Both the position numbers and the translations under genes were made by a program. Below the pieces are notes generated by a model. That model had not been told where the DNA came from. It was given only the letters and a program-made list of their open reading frames with translations, and ran no database searches. DNA of 16,819 bases, from contig JAKOZM010000217.1 in NCBI GenBank assembly GCA_029779995.1, positions 1-16,819 on the forward strand, in the 5' to 3' direction. This DNA is from Actinomycetes bacterium. Its GTDB lineage: Bacteria > Actinomycetota > Actinomycetes > S36-B12 > UBA10799. Below are positions 6,671 through 15,384 of this stretch, one piece after another (the stretch's first letter is position 1; each line of letters starts with the position of its first letter).

Positions 6671-6979
6671 ATGGGCAGGGAGTTCGGGGATCGCCCCGGG
6701 GACGAGGTCGTTGCGGAACTCTGGGGGGAACTGAGCCGGGAGTTGGGGACCGACGGCCCGGAGTACACCGACACTCGCAATGGCCAGAACCTGATCGGGC
6801 ATCTGGTGACTGAGGACGAGGACGGCCAGGACACCACGTCCGAGGAGATCGCCTGGAACAGTCACGACACCAGTGACATGTCCGCGGAGGAATCCGCCAT
6901 GCACTACGACGACGACGGTGGCGAGGAGGAGATTCTCTCCGACGACGTCCTGCACGACCTCGAGGGTTTCGAGGACTGA
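6671..6979 (+). CDS. very acidic small protein of unknown function
   Basis: The 102-residue protein starts at ATG 6671, chosen because AGGAG (6661-6665) sits 5 nt upstream; the frame is open further upstream within the gpmA 3' end, but no better start is seen there. It contains about 16 Asp and 17 Glu (one third of residues), four Arg and no Lys, so it is strongly anionic. Residues 1-45 (DEVVAELWGELSRELG, NGQNLIGHLV) may form a short helical region; residues 46-102 are Asp/Glu/Ser/Thr-rich and probably disordered (TEDEDGQDTTSEE, DDDGGEEEILSDD). There is no signal peptide or membrane segment. It lies between gpmA and the groEL heat-shock promoter. I do not recognise a family. Confidence 0.75.
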   Translation: MGREFGDRPGDEVVAELWGELSRELGTDGPEYTDTRNGQNLIGHLVTEDEDGQDTTSEEIAWNSHDTSDMSAEESAMHYDDDGGEEEILSDDVLHDLEGFED

Positions 6980-7063
6980 CCCGACGGGCCCGAGAAAGGT
7001 CGAGCGGCCCAGTGGAACCGGGGGTCGCACCCGAGCACTACTGACGCGGCGTGCCAGACCATC

Positions 7064-7081
7064 GCCCTGATCGTCCAGGGC
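7064..7081 (+). terminator. candidate hairpin terminator before the groEL promoter
   Basis: GCCCTG-ATCGTC-CAGGGC is a perfect 6-bp stem with a 6-nt loop, placed 85 nt after the acidic-protein stop and just before the groEL -35. No T-tract follows, which is common in high-GC actinobacteria. The role is inferred. Confidence 0.35.
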
Positions 7082-7091
7082 AGCACACCTA

Positions 7092-7118
7092 CTTGCACTC
7101 TCCTACCTCGAGTGCTAA
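7092..7118. promoter_or_regulatory. CIRCE operator 1 (imperfect left arm)
   Basis: CTTGCACTC, 9 nt, then GAGTGCTAA. The right arm is a perfect CIRCE half-site; the left arm differs at two positions from TTAGCACTC. The left arm also provides the -35 (TTGCAC) and the right arm the start of the -10, so HrcA bound here would block polymerase directly. Confidence 0.85.
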
Positions 7119-7121
7119 CAA
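7093..7121 (+). promoter_or_regulatory. groEL sigma-A promoter embedded in CIRCE 1
   Basis: TTGCAC (7093-7098), a 17-nt spacer and TAACAA (7116-7121). The predicted start near 7128 falls at the left edge of CIRCE 2 and gives a leader of about 138 nt before the groEL ATG. Confidence 0.75.
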
Positions 7122-7126
7122 TGGTC

Positions 7127-8894
<1,768 letters not shown>

Positions 8895-8908
8895 GTCCTG
8901 CACCTGTT

Positions 8909-8946
8909 CGAAGGGTCGGCTCGCGTACGCGCGGGCCGGCCCTTCG
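8909..8946 (+). terminator. groEL terminator hairpin
   Basis: CGAAGGG (8909-8915) pairs with CCCTTCG (8940-8946), with inner CGGC/GCCG and CGCG/CGCG helices and only small mismatches. It starts 15 nt after the groEL stop. No long T-run follows. Confidence 0.7.
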
Positions 8947-8965
8947 TCATGTCCGGGCACAACAA

Positions 8966-9000
8966 TGGGCCCCGGTCCTTGGTGGCGGAACCGGGGCCCA
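8966..9000. terminator. second, perfect hairpin between groEL and the convergent gene
   Basis: TGGGCCCCGGT (8966-8976) and ACCGGGGCCCA (8990-9000) are perfect 11-bp inverted arms around a 13-nt loop. It lies 35 bp beyond the stop of the convergent minus-strand gene, so it can serve as terminator for either direction. Confidence 0.7.
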
Positions 9001-9034
9001 TCGGGTGTGACTTCGCGAGGGAGGCGACGAGAGG

Positions 9035-9361
9035 TCACATGAGGCGGAACACCAACGATCGTGCTTGCACGGACAGCTGGGCCGCGTAGGTCCCGTTTGA
9101 GCCGTGCATCTCATCCAGCACGGCACGCAGGGCCGTGAGGTCGGCGGGTAGGTCATCGGCGAATCGAGCGACCACGTAGGGCAGGAACTCCGCACTGAGC
9201 CAAGCGATGAGCCGCTGACATTCGGGAACCGCCGTATAGCCGTCATCAGCGGCCGACACCACTTCAATGACAAGGCGGTCGGCGGTGTCGTTGAGTTCCT
9301 GGCGAATGTCGTGGACCTCAACACTCACCGGAGATGCGGGAATGGTCTTGTCAGCTACCAC
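9035..9361 (-). CDS. hypothetical protein, 108 aa
   Basis: GTG 9361 is chosen as start because GGGAGGT (9367-9373 on the minus strand) lies 5 nt upstream; a TTG at 9385 would be in frame but would bury this site. The protein is predicted mostly helical (VHDIRQELNDTADRLVIEVV, CQRLIAWLSAEFLPYVVARF, LTALRAVLDEMHG) and soluble, with one Cys and a conserved-looking Trp. I do not recognise a family. Upstream, TTGTCA (9397-9402) and TACGAC (9375-9380) with 16 nt between them could be a promoter, but it would leave the ribosome-binding site almost at the transcript start. It lies between groEL (convergent) and the XPB helicase (same strand, 94 bp upstream). Confidence 0.7.
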   Translation of the reverse strand: MVADKTIPASPVSVEVHDIRQELNDTADRLVIEVVSAADDGYTAVPECQRLIAWLSAEFLPYVVARFADDLPADLTALRAVLDEMHGSNGTYAAQLSVQARSLVFRLM

Positions 9362-9455
9362 GGAACACCTCCCGGTCGTAATCAAATCGTTACCTTTGAC
9401 AACATGACATCATGCCGTCGCGGATCTGTCCATACCTCAGTTCGGCCGACTTCGA

Positions 9456-11090
9456 TCAGAGGTCGTGGGCGTCCAGGATCCGGTACGCGTAGCCCTGCTC
9501 GGCAAGGAAGCGTTGACGGTGGGCGGCGAACTCCGCATCCACAGTGTCGCGGGTGACGATCGTGTAGAAGTGGGCGCCGCCGCCGTCGGTCTTGGGCCGC
9601 AGCACCCGACCGAGCCGCTGTGCTTCCTCCTGCCGGGAACCGAAGGTGCCCGAGACCTGGATGGCCACGCGCGCCTGCGGCAGATCGACGGAGAAGTTGG
9701 CCACCTTGCTGACCACCAGGACCCGCACGTCGCCGGACCGGAATGCATCGAACAGGGCCTGCCGCTCGCGGACGGGGGTCCTGCCGGTGATCAGGGGCGC
9801 ATCGAGTTCCTCGGCGAGTTCGTCGAGCTGGTCGAGATACTGTCCGATCACCAAGATCTGATCCTTGGGATGCAGGTCGATCACCTGCCGGACCACGTCG
9901 TGCTTGACATCCGCGGCCGCCGCCAAGCGGTAGCGGTCCTCAGGCTCGGCCAGCGCATACGTCATGCGGTCATCCTCAGGCAGGTCGACGCGGATCTCGC
10001 AGCAGTCCGCCGGGGCGATGTATCCCTGGGCCTCGATGTCCTTCCATGGCGCGTCGAATCGCTTGGGACCGATGAGCGAGAACACGTCGGACTCCTTGCC
10101 GTCCTCCCGGACCAGCGTCGCGGTCAACCCGATCCGACGGCGGCTCTGAATGTCAGCGGTGAAGCGGAAGACCGGCGCGGGCAGTAGATGGACCTCGTCA
10201 TAGAGGATCAAGCCCCAGTTGCGGGCATCGAAGACCTCGAGGTGCGCGTAGACCCCTTTGCGCTTGGCCGTCAGGATCTGATACGTCGCGATGGTGACGG
10301 CGCGGATCTCCTTGGACTGACCGCTGTACTCCCCGATCTCGTCCTCGGTCAAAGACGTGCGCGCGAGCAGTTCAGTGCGCCACTGCCGGGCAGCCACAGT
10401 GTTGGTCACCAGGATCAACGTCGTCGCCTGCGCCATCGCCATAGCCGCGGCACCCACGATCGTCTTACCCGCGCCACACGGCAGGACGATCACCCCAGAA
10501 CCGCCGTAGAAGGCGTTCTCGGCTGCCTGTCGCTGGTAGTCGCGTAAGGTCCAACCATCCTCGCGCAAAGCGATGGCATGGGCCTCCCCGTCGACGTAGC
10601 CGGCGAGATCGTCGGCCGGCCACCCGACTGCCAGCAGCGCCTGCTTGAGCCGTCCGCGCTCGCTGGGATGCACCACCACGGTCCACTCATCGAGACGCTC
10701 GCCCAGCATCCCCGCCGTCTTCTTGTGGCGCAGAACCTCGGTGAGGACCGCCTTGTCGTGGCTGATCATGACCAGACCGTGCGCCGGATGATTGTGCAAC
10801 TCCAGCCTGCCGTACCGGCTGATGGTATCGGTGATGTCCAGCAGCAGCGCCGGACTCACGGGAAAGCGGGAGAAGCGAACAAGGGTGTCGACGATCTGCT
10901 CGGCGTCGTGGCCCGCTGCGCGCGCATTCCAGAGTCCGAGCTTGGTCAATCGATAGGTGTGCACGTGCTCCGGGGAGCGCTCGAGTTCAGCGAACACGGC
11001 GATCTCGCGACGGCATTGCTCGGACTGCGGGTGATCAACCTCCAGCAGCAGGGTGTGGTCGCTCTGCACGATCAGCGGGCCATCAGTCAT
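9456..11090 (-). CDS. xpb: XPB/ERCC3-type DNA repair helicase
   Basis: The 544-residue SF2 helicase starts at ATG 11090 (MTDGPLIVQSDHTLLLEVDH), which matches the N-terminus of mycobacterial ERCC3 as I recall it. An N-terminal domain (1-175) includes LIVQSDHT and HVHTYRLTKLGLWNARAAGHD. The motor follows: Q-motif region TLRDYQRQA (181-189), Walker A LPCGAGKT (203-210), DEVH box (298-301), LTAT (322-325), the RED motif VREDGKE (327-333) characteristic of XPB, and motif VI QEEAQRLGRVLRPK (487-500). All motor residues are intact. Bacterial XPB is an ATP-dependent 3'-5' DNA helicase; its pathway in vivo is not settled. The start overlaps the stop of the upstream partner gene by 8 nt, indicating co-translation. 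Confidence 0.95.
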   Translation of the reverse strand: MTDGPLIVQSDHTLLLEVDHPQSEQCRREIAVFAELERSPEHVHTYRLTKLGLWNARAAGHDAEQIVDTLVRFSRFPVSPALLLDITDTISRYGRLELHNHPAHGLVMISHDKAVLTEVLRHKKTAGMLGERLDEWTVVVHPSERGRLKQALLAVGWPADDLAGYVDGEAHAIALREDGWTLRDYQRQAAENAFYGGSGVIVLPCGAGKTIVGAAAMAMAQATTLILVTNTVAARQWRTELLARTSLTEDEIGEYSGQSKEIRAVTIATYQILTAKRKGVYAHLEVFDARNWGLILYDEVHLLPAPVFRFTADIQSRRRIGLTATLVREDGKESDVFSLIGPKRFDAPWKDIEAQGYIAPADCCEIRVDLPEDDRMTYALAEPEDRYRLAAAADVKHDVVRQVIDLHPKDQILVIGQYLDQLDELAEELDAPLITGRTPVRERQALFDAFRSGDVRVLVVSKVANFSVDLPQARVAIQVSGTFGSRQEEAQRLGRVLRPKTDGGGAHFYTIVTRDTVDAEFAAHRQRFLAEQGYAYRILDAHDL

Positions 11091-13053
11091 CAGCAATCCT
11101 CACAGCGGCGATCCGGGACAGGGGAATCGTGATCGTGCGGGCGGCGGTCAGGCTCCAGCCGGTGACCTGTCCTGAGCGCACCTCCAACGGCTCCACCAAA
11201 TGAGTCAACGTCTGCTGACCATCGCCGAATTCCAGCCACACCCGGCGAGCCTGCAAGACCTGGCGCAATTGGGCGGGATCGGCTGGTTGCAGATCAGGGG
11301 CATCGGCCACCTGCTCGGTGGCCTCCACCAAATGCGCGACCAACCGGTCGACGGCTTCAGGATCCGGAGGTGCTGCGCGCACATATTCCAGGGGAAGGGC
11401 CACGGTCGGCTGGTCGGCACTGCTCGCCGCCACCCCGGCTTGGGCAAGCAGCCGCTGCACCGCGTCCAAAGGTTGTTCACTGATGAACGTCCCGGCGGCC
11501 ACCTCCTGCCACCCGAGGTCGCGCAGCGCCTGGCTCTCCTGAGCGCTGGACCTGATCAGCGTCACCCGCGAGACCTGCACCGGCGCAGCGCGGGCAGCGT
11601 CCTTGACCAGGTACTCCAGGGATTGTGGAAGCGCAGTGCGACTGGACTGGGCCAATTGCGCCAGGATGTGCTCGGGCGAACGCCTGGCAGCGGCTGCCCG
11701 CAGCCGCGAGAGATCGACCCGGTGCATGATCACCGGGCCCCAGGACTCCACATGCGCGATGTCGTGCAGCAGGTCCCAGGTGGCGGTGTCGACGTTGGCC
11801 GCCGCGATGATTGTGTGGTCCGGCTGGACGATGAGGGCGTTGTCCGTGGCAGGCACCGTCATGGCCGAGGGTGCGCTGATGTCAGCGACCGCGACCCCGC
11901 CCGGGAGCAGGCCCAAGGCGGTCAGCTCGGCCAGGAAGTCGTTGGATCGTTCGCGGGCCTCAACCAAGCGCGGACGTTCCCAGGCCAGCACCTCCGCCAG
12001 ATTCTGGGCGTTCACCCGCCCACGCGGCCATACGGCCAGGACCTGCCGGCGGTGTTCCGCAGTGCGGGCCACACCCGATGTGGTGAGCACGCCAAGATCG
12101 TCCGGACGGCAGCGCAGCAGCGGGCGGTCGCTGTCGAGCCACGCCTCTATGAGCTCGCGCCACATGTCCTGTTCGCCCGTGTAGAGCCAGCGCTGGGCCT
12201 CGGCAGTGGGATGGGCACAGGCGTCCACTCCCCCGACCAGGCCTGCCACGGCGGCCAGTTCAAGCCAGACGGCGAGCTCTTCGACTGGTAGCGCCATGGC
12301 AGTGGCACGGTCCTGCAGAACCCGCCGGGAGACCCCCCGGGCGGCGTTCCACGTCAGCGGACGGCGAGCCAGGTCGGTCAGCACGTAGCGCACGCCGGCC
12401 AGGACATTCCAGATGGCCGGCGGCCCCGCCACCGGCGTCGCATCATCGTGCTCGGGAGGCTGTGCAGCTGGCAGGTACAGACCCTGCCGCAATATGAGGG
12501 CCACTTCGCGGGGTACGACGTTCTGCTCACCGCGGATCACCGTCAGCGGATTGGCCGTCGTGCTGACCGGCTGTTCCCACACGAGGTATCGCAGGCGGTC
12601 GGGGTCGAGGTCGGCAGCCGCGGCGTGCACAGCCTGCGGATCCGGGGTCACGTGGCTGGCAGAACTCAGTCCACAGGGAAAAGCTCCGAATGCCTGCTGC
12701 GCGGCGCGGACCGCCTTGTACACGGGTCCTCCCCACAACAGGGCTCGCTCCCACAGGTCCTGGACGACATCGCCGACGTCCTCTGCAAGGGCCTGCGAAA
12801 CCTGCTCGATCGTCGCATCGTGCAGGGCGGCGAATACCTCCAGCACGCGTAGCGACGGCGTGGACAAGGCGCTGAGCGCGGTCAGCACACTGGCGTCATC
12901 GGCAGCCTTGCGGGCCAGTTGCGAGAGGTCCGTAGGCCAGGGCTGCAGCAGATCCGGGCGGACGGCGAGCAGTCGCCGGACCTGCCCTGGGCTGCGTCCT
13001 CGAAGATCATCGGCCAATGACCGCGCAATGCGGTTGGACTGCTGTGTACCCAT
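11083..13053 (-). CDS. helicase-associated protein (Helicase_C_3/XPB-N-like), partner of XPB
   Basis: The 656-residue protein starts at ATG 13053; an open frame runs 447 nt further upstream but is antisense to larE and is rejected. It has no Walker A, DEAD/H box or other motor motif. Residues 403-420 (TDNALIVQPDHTIIAAAN) match the XPB/Ssl2 N-terminal-like domain also found in its neighbour, where the equivalent is GPLIVQSDHT. The N-terminal 300 residues are helical (winged-helix-like repeats, e.g. LRVLEVFAALHDATIEQVSQ). The C-terminus (RRVWLEFGDGQQTLTHLVEP, ITIPLSRIAAVRI) resembles a WYL/SH3-like beta domain. The gene overlaps xpb by 8 nt, as in the mycobacterial Rv0862c-Rv0861c pair (recalled). 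It is probably an accessory subunit that modulates the helicase; that role is inferred. Confidence 0.85.
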   Translation of the reverse strand: MGTQQSNRIARSLADDLRGRSPGQVRRLLAVRPDLLQPWPTDLSQLARKAADDASVLTALSALSTPSLRVLEVFAALHDATIEQVSQALAEDVGDVVQDLWERALLWGGPVYKAVRAAQQAFGAFPCGLSSASHVTPDPQAVHAAAADLDPDRLRYLVWEQPVSTTANPLTVIRGEQNVVPREVALILRQGLYLPAAQPPEHDDATPVAGPPAIWNVLAGVRYVLTDLARRPLTWNAARGVSRRVLQDRATAMALPVEELAVWLELAAVAGLVGGVDACAHPTAEAQRWLYTGEQDMWRELIEAWLDSDRPLLRCRPDDLGVLTTSGVARTAEHRRQVLAVWPRGRVNAQNLAEVLAWERPRLVEARERSNDFLAELTALGLLPGGVAVADISAPSAMTVPATDNALIVQPDHTIIAAANVDTATWDLLHDIAHVESWGPVIMHRVDLSRLRAAAARRSPEHILAQLAQSSRTALPQSLEYLVKDAARAAPVQVSRVTLIRSSAQESQALRDLGWQEVAAGTFISEQPLDAVQRLLAQAGVAASSADQPTVALPLEYVRAAPPDPEAVDRLVAHLVEATEQVADAPDLQPADPAQLRQVLQARRVWLEFGDGQQTLTHLVEPLEVRSGQVTGWSLTAARTITIPLSRIAAVRIADD

Positions 13054-13059
13054 CCGCAC

Positions 13060-13066
13060 TACGTTA
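13060..13066. promoter_or_regulatory. shared -10 region for divergent larE and the helicase operon
   Basis: On the plus strand TACGTT (13060-13065) is followed by 6 nt and ATG 13072. On the minus strand TAACGT (13066-13061) is followed by 7 nt and ATG 13053. Both genes lack a Shine-Dalgarno. The two -10 hexamers overlap almost completely, so the two promoters should exclude each other. Assigned by eye. Confidence 0.45.
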
Positions 13067-13071
13067 CGGAT

Positions 13072-13968
13072 ATGACCTGCGAGCTCGGTACCCCGGACCC
13101 TCTGGAATCGCTGCTGGCCACTGTGCAGCATTACCCGGGGCTGGTAGTTGCCTTCTCCGGCGGGGTGGATTCGGCGTTCCTGCTGGCGGCGGCGATACGT
13201 GCCCTGGGACCGGGGCGGGTGCTGGCCGTGACGGCTGTCAGCCCCTCGTTGCCGGCCGCCGAACTGTCGTCCGCGCGTGAGTTCGCGGCCTCGCTGGGTG
13301 CGGCCCATCTTGAGGTGACCACCGACGAGATGAGCCGTGACGGCTACCGGGAGAACGGCACTACGCGGTGCTACTTCTGCAAGGCGGAGTTGCTCGATGT
13401 CGTCAGCACGGTGGTTCCGCACGGGTGGTACGTAGCCACCGGAACCAACGCCGACGACCTGGTGGCTGGATTCCGGCCCGGCATCCGGGCTGCAGCGCAA
13501 CGCGGTGCGGTCACTCCCTTGGCCGACGCTGGTCTGGACAAGGCGACCATCCGGGCCATCGCGCGGGAGTGGAATCTCACTGTGTGGGATAAACCGCAGG
13601 CCGCCTGCCTATCGAGCAGGGTGGCCTATGGAATCCAGATCTCGACGCAGCGGCTGGCCCGGATCGAGGCGGCAGAGCGGGCACTGCGCGAGCTGCTTGA
13701 CGATCCGGGGGTGAATCTACGGGTGCGCGACCTCGGCGATACCGCCCGCATCGAGGTGGACGCGCCGCTGCTGGCTGAGCCGGGCTGGCAGGATTCGGCC
13801 CGCCAGGAGGTGCTGGCGTGCGGCTTCGCGTCGGTGGAGATCGATCCGCGCGGATTCAGGTCCGGGTCGATGAATGAGGAGCTGTCATCGCCGTCCGCAC
13901 CGCGGCCCGGCGCCGGCGAGACTGCAACCACAGCCACAGCAGCAGGATCGCGAACCCCACGCCGCTGA
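13072..13968 (+). CDS. larE: ATP-dependent sacrificial sulfur transferase LarE
   Basis: The 298-residue PP-loop enzyme has the ATP pyrophosphatase motif SGGVDS (29-34), TRCYFCK (98-104), NADD (126-129) and KPQAACLSSR (174-183). Cys179 corresponds to the sulfur-donating cysteine of LarE. LarE adenylates the carboxylated nicotinate precursor and donates its cysteine sulfur, being converted to dehydroalanine, to build the nickel-pincer nucleotide of lactate racemase and related enzymes. The conserved end GFRSGSMNEEL is at 261-271; residues 272-298 are a low-complexity Ala/Thr/Pro/Arg tail that overlaps the convergent membrane-protein gene. Neither larB nor larC is in this window. Start ATG 13072 has no Shine-Dalgarno. 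Some LarE homologues use more than one Cys cycle, so the in vivo pathway is inferred. Confidence 0.92.
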   Translation: MTCELGTPDPLESLLATVQHYPGLVVAFSGGVDSAFLLAAAIRALGPGRVLAVTAVSPSLPAAELSSAREFAASLGAAHLEVTTDEMSRDGYRENGTTRCYFCKAELLDVVSTVVPHGWYVATGTNADDLVAGFRPGIRAAAQRGAVTPLADAGLDKATIRAIAREWNLTVWDKPQAACLSSRVAYGIQISTQRLARIEAAERALRELLDDPGVNLRVRDLGDTARIEVDAPLLAEPGWQDSARQEVLACGFASVEIDPRGFRSGSMNEELSSPSAPRPGAGETATTATAAGSRTPRR

Positions 13969-14098
13969 GCATCGACAGGAACCACAGGACCGGCACGACG
14001 GGCGCCTGGGACACGACGAGCCTGGACAGGACGACCAACGCGGTCAGCACACCCGCGCCGAATACCACCAGACCGATGAGTACCGAACGCGATCGCAT
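13856..14098 (-). CDS. small two-helix membrane protein, unknown function
   Basis: The 80-residue protein from ATG 14098 has two clear hydrophobic helices (about 6-30 and 34-58), separated by a short SQAPVVP turn, then a basic stretch RRRR (61-64) and a Ser/Thr-rich tail. By the positive-inside rule both termini should be cytoplasmic. No Shine-Dalgarno is present, but TAGTCT lies exactly 6 nt before the ATG. Its last 36 codons and stop overlap the 3' end of convergent larE by 113 bp, including the second half of helix 2. The hydrophobic pattern argues for a real gene, although an antisense frame could mimic part of it. I know no family for it. Confidence 0.65.
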   Translation of the reverse strand: MRSRSVLIGLVVFGAGVLTALVVLSRLVVSQAPVVPVLWFLSMLSGVGFAILLLWLWLQSRRRRAAVRTAMTAPHSSTRT

Positions 14099-14104
14099 AG
14101 GACC

Positions 14105-14110
14105 AGACTA
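14105..14110 (-). promoter_or_regulatory. candidate -10 of the membrane-protein gene (leaderless)
   Basis: TAGTCT on the minus strand, then GGTCCT (6 nt), then ATG 14098. A weak -35-like GGGACA lies 16 nt further upstream. Inferred. Confidence 0.35.
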
Positions 14111-14258
14111 ACGAGGCCATCGACTTGTCCCGATCGGAGATGGGCTGGCAAAAGCGCTGCGGTATTTCGGACACGGGATCTTCGGGATCACCAGCGCGTA
14201 GCTGCCGGGTTTTCCACCGCAAAGTACCTGGTCAGAAGACCTTGTCGTAGCCCTCTCG

Positions 14259-14264
14259 TATGGT
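14259..14264 (+). promoter_or_regulatory. candidate -10 of the HNH gene (leaderless)
   Basis: TATGGT is followed directly by GTG 14265 and, after exactly 6 nt, by ATG 14271. There is no Shine-Dalgarno upstream. This spacing favours ATG 14271 as the start. Inferred. Confidence 0.4.
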
Positions 14265-14270
14265 GTGAAC

Positions 14271-15380
14271 ATGAGCGAATCGGTAGTTGCGGTCCTGGAG
14301 GAGATCTTCTCCAACGATGATCCGCTCGAGCGGGCGAAAGCCGCTGAGGCGGTGATCGGGTACTGCCACGCCCAGCAACTCCGGGCCTTCCATCAGGTGT
14401 TCGTGGAGTCCGAACTCGGTGCCGACCAGGACGGTGTGGTCGTGGACCCGACACCGCCGGAGATCGCGTGCGCGATGGTCTGGTCCCCGGGCGCGGCGTC
14501 GTCGATGGTCGATGTGGCCGTGGAGGTTGTCCAAGACCTGCCGATGCTGCTCACCGCGCTAGCCGAGGGCCGGATCGATCTGCCCAAGGTGCGTGAGATT
14601 GCCACATCCACCCTCGGACTTGAACCGGGTGCCCGGCGGGCGCTGGTGGAGCGGGCCATCGACTACGCCGCGACCCGGACCCGGCATCAGGTGCGGGGCT
14701 GGCTACCCCGCCAGGTGGACCGGATCGACCCGGAAGCGGCGGAACGGCGACGGAAGAAGGCCCGCACGTGCCGCAAGGTCAGCCTGCTCCCGGAACCGGA
14801 CGGCATGGCCACCCTCTCGGCCTACCTCACCGCCGAAGAAGCCACCGCCTGTATGGAGTCGATCCGGATCCGGTCGAACAATATTCAGGGCAACCGGGAG
14901 GCGATCCGGGTCGACATGTTCATCGAACTGTTGACCGGGATCACCCCGGCTGAGCAGGTCCCGGTCGCGGTGATCATGACCGACGACGGGGCGGAGATCG
15001 AGGGCTACGGCCCGATCGCCGACATGCACGCCGATGAGTTGCTGCGCCGCCTGGAACTACCCTCGGCGATCATCCGCCTGACCATGCCCCAACTCCAGGC
15101 CGGCTACCTGCCGAATCTGAAGCTGCGCCGCTACGTGCGGACCCGGGACCGGCACTGCAGGTTCCCCGGCTGCCGCCGGCCCGCCCGCAACTGCGACCTC
15201 GACCACATCGTGCCCTGGCCGACCGGCCCCACCGACGCGGACAACCTGCAGCCGCTGTGCCGTTACCACCACCGGATCAAGACCCACAGCAAATGGCGGG
15301 TGGAACGAGGACCGAACAACACCACCATCTGGATCAGCCCCCGCGGCAAGCGATACACCAGCCGCCCCGACGACCCGTAG
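14271..15380 (+). CDS. DUF222/13E12-family protein with HNH endonuclease domain
   Basis: The protein is 369 residues from ATG 14271 (371 from GTG 14265). The N-terminal two thirds is the helical DUF222 (13E12 repeat) region: ERAKAAEAVIGYCHAQQLRA, LTALAEGRIDLPKVREIA, GMATLSAYLTAEEATACMES. The C-terminus is an HNH nuclease domain: CRFPGCRRPARNCDLDHIVPW with zinc-type cysteines, then NLQPLCRYHHRIKTHSKW, so both catalytic His and the Asn are present. Such proteins occur in many near-identical copies in actinobacterial genomes and are linked with mobile DNA; the function is not established. The domain order and length are complete. It ends 84 bp from the convergent adenosine deaminase gene. Confidence 0.9.
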   Translation: MSESVVAVLEEIFSNDDPLERAKAAEAVIGYCHAQQLRAFHQVFVESELGADQDGVVVDPTPPEIACAMVWSPGAASSMVDVAVEVVQDLPMLLTALAEGRIDLPKVREIATSTLGLEPGARRALVERAIDYAATRTRHQVRGWLPRQVDRIDPEAAERRRKKARTCRKVSLLPEPDGMATLSAYLTAEEATACMESIRIRSNNIQGNREAIRVDMFIELLTGITPAEQVPVAVIMTDDGAEIEGYGPIADMHADELLRRLELPSAIIRLTMPQLQAGYLPNLKLRRYVRTRDRHCRFPGCRRPARNCDLDHIVPWPTGPTDADNLQPLCRYHHRIKTHSKWRVERGPNNTTIWISPRGKRYTSRPDDP

Positions 15381-15384
15381 AAAT

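Noticed and set aside
13054..13500. Upstream extension of the helicase-associated protein beyond ATG 13053
   Set aside because: It is antisense to the conserved PP-loop part of larE and its sequence is not helicase-like; the family N-terminus fits ATG 13053.
14099..14264. Possible tRNA or small RNA gene before the HNH gene
   Set aside because: Short inverted repeats such as GGTC-AGAA-GACC are present, but no cloverleaf, T-loop or terminator pattern could be built.
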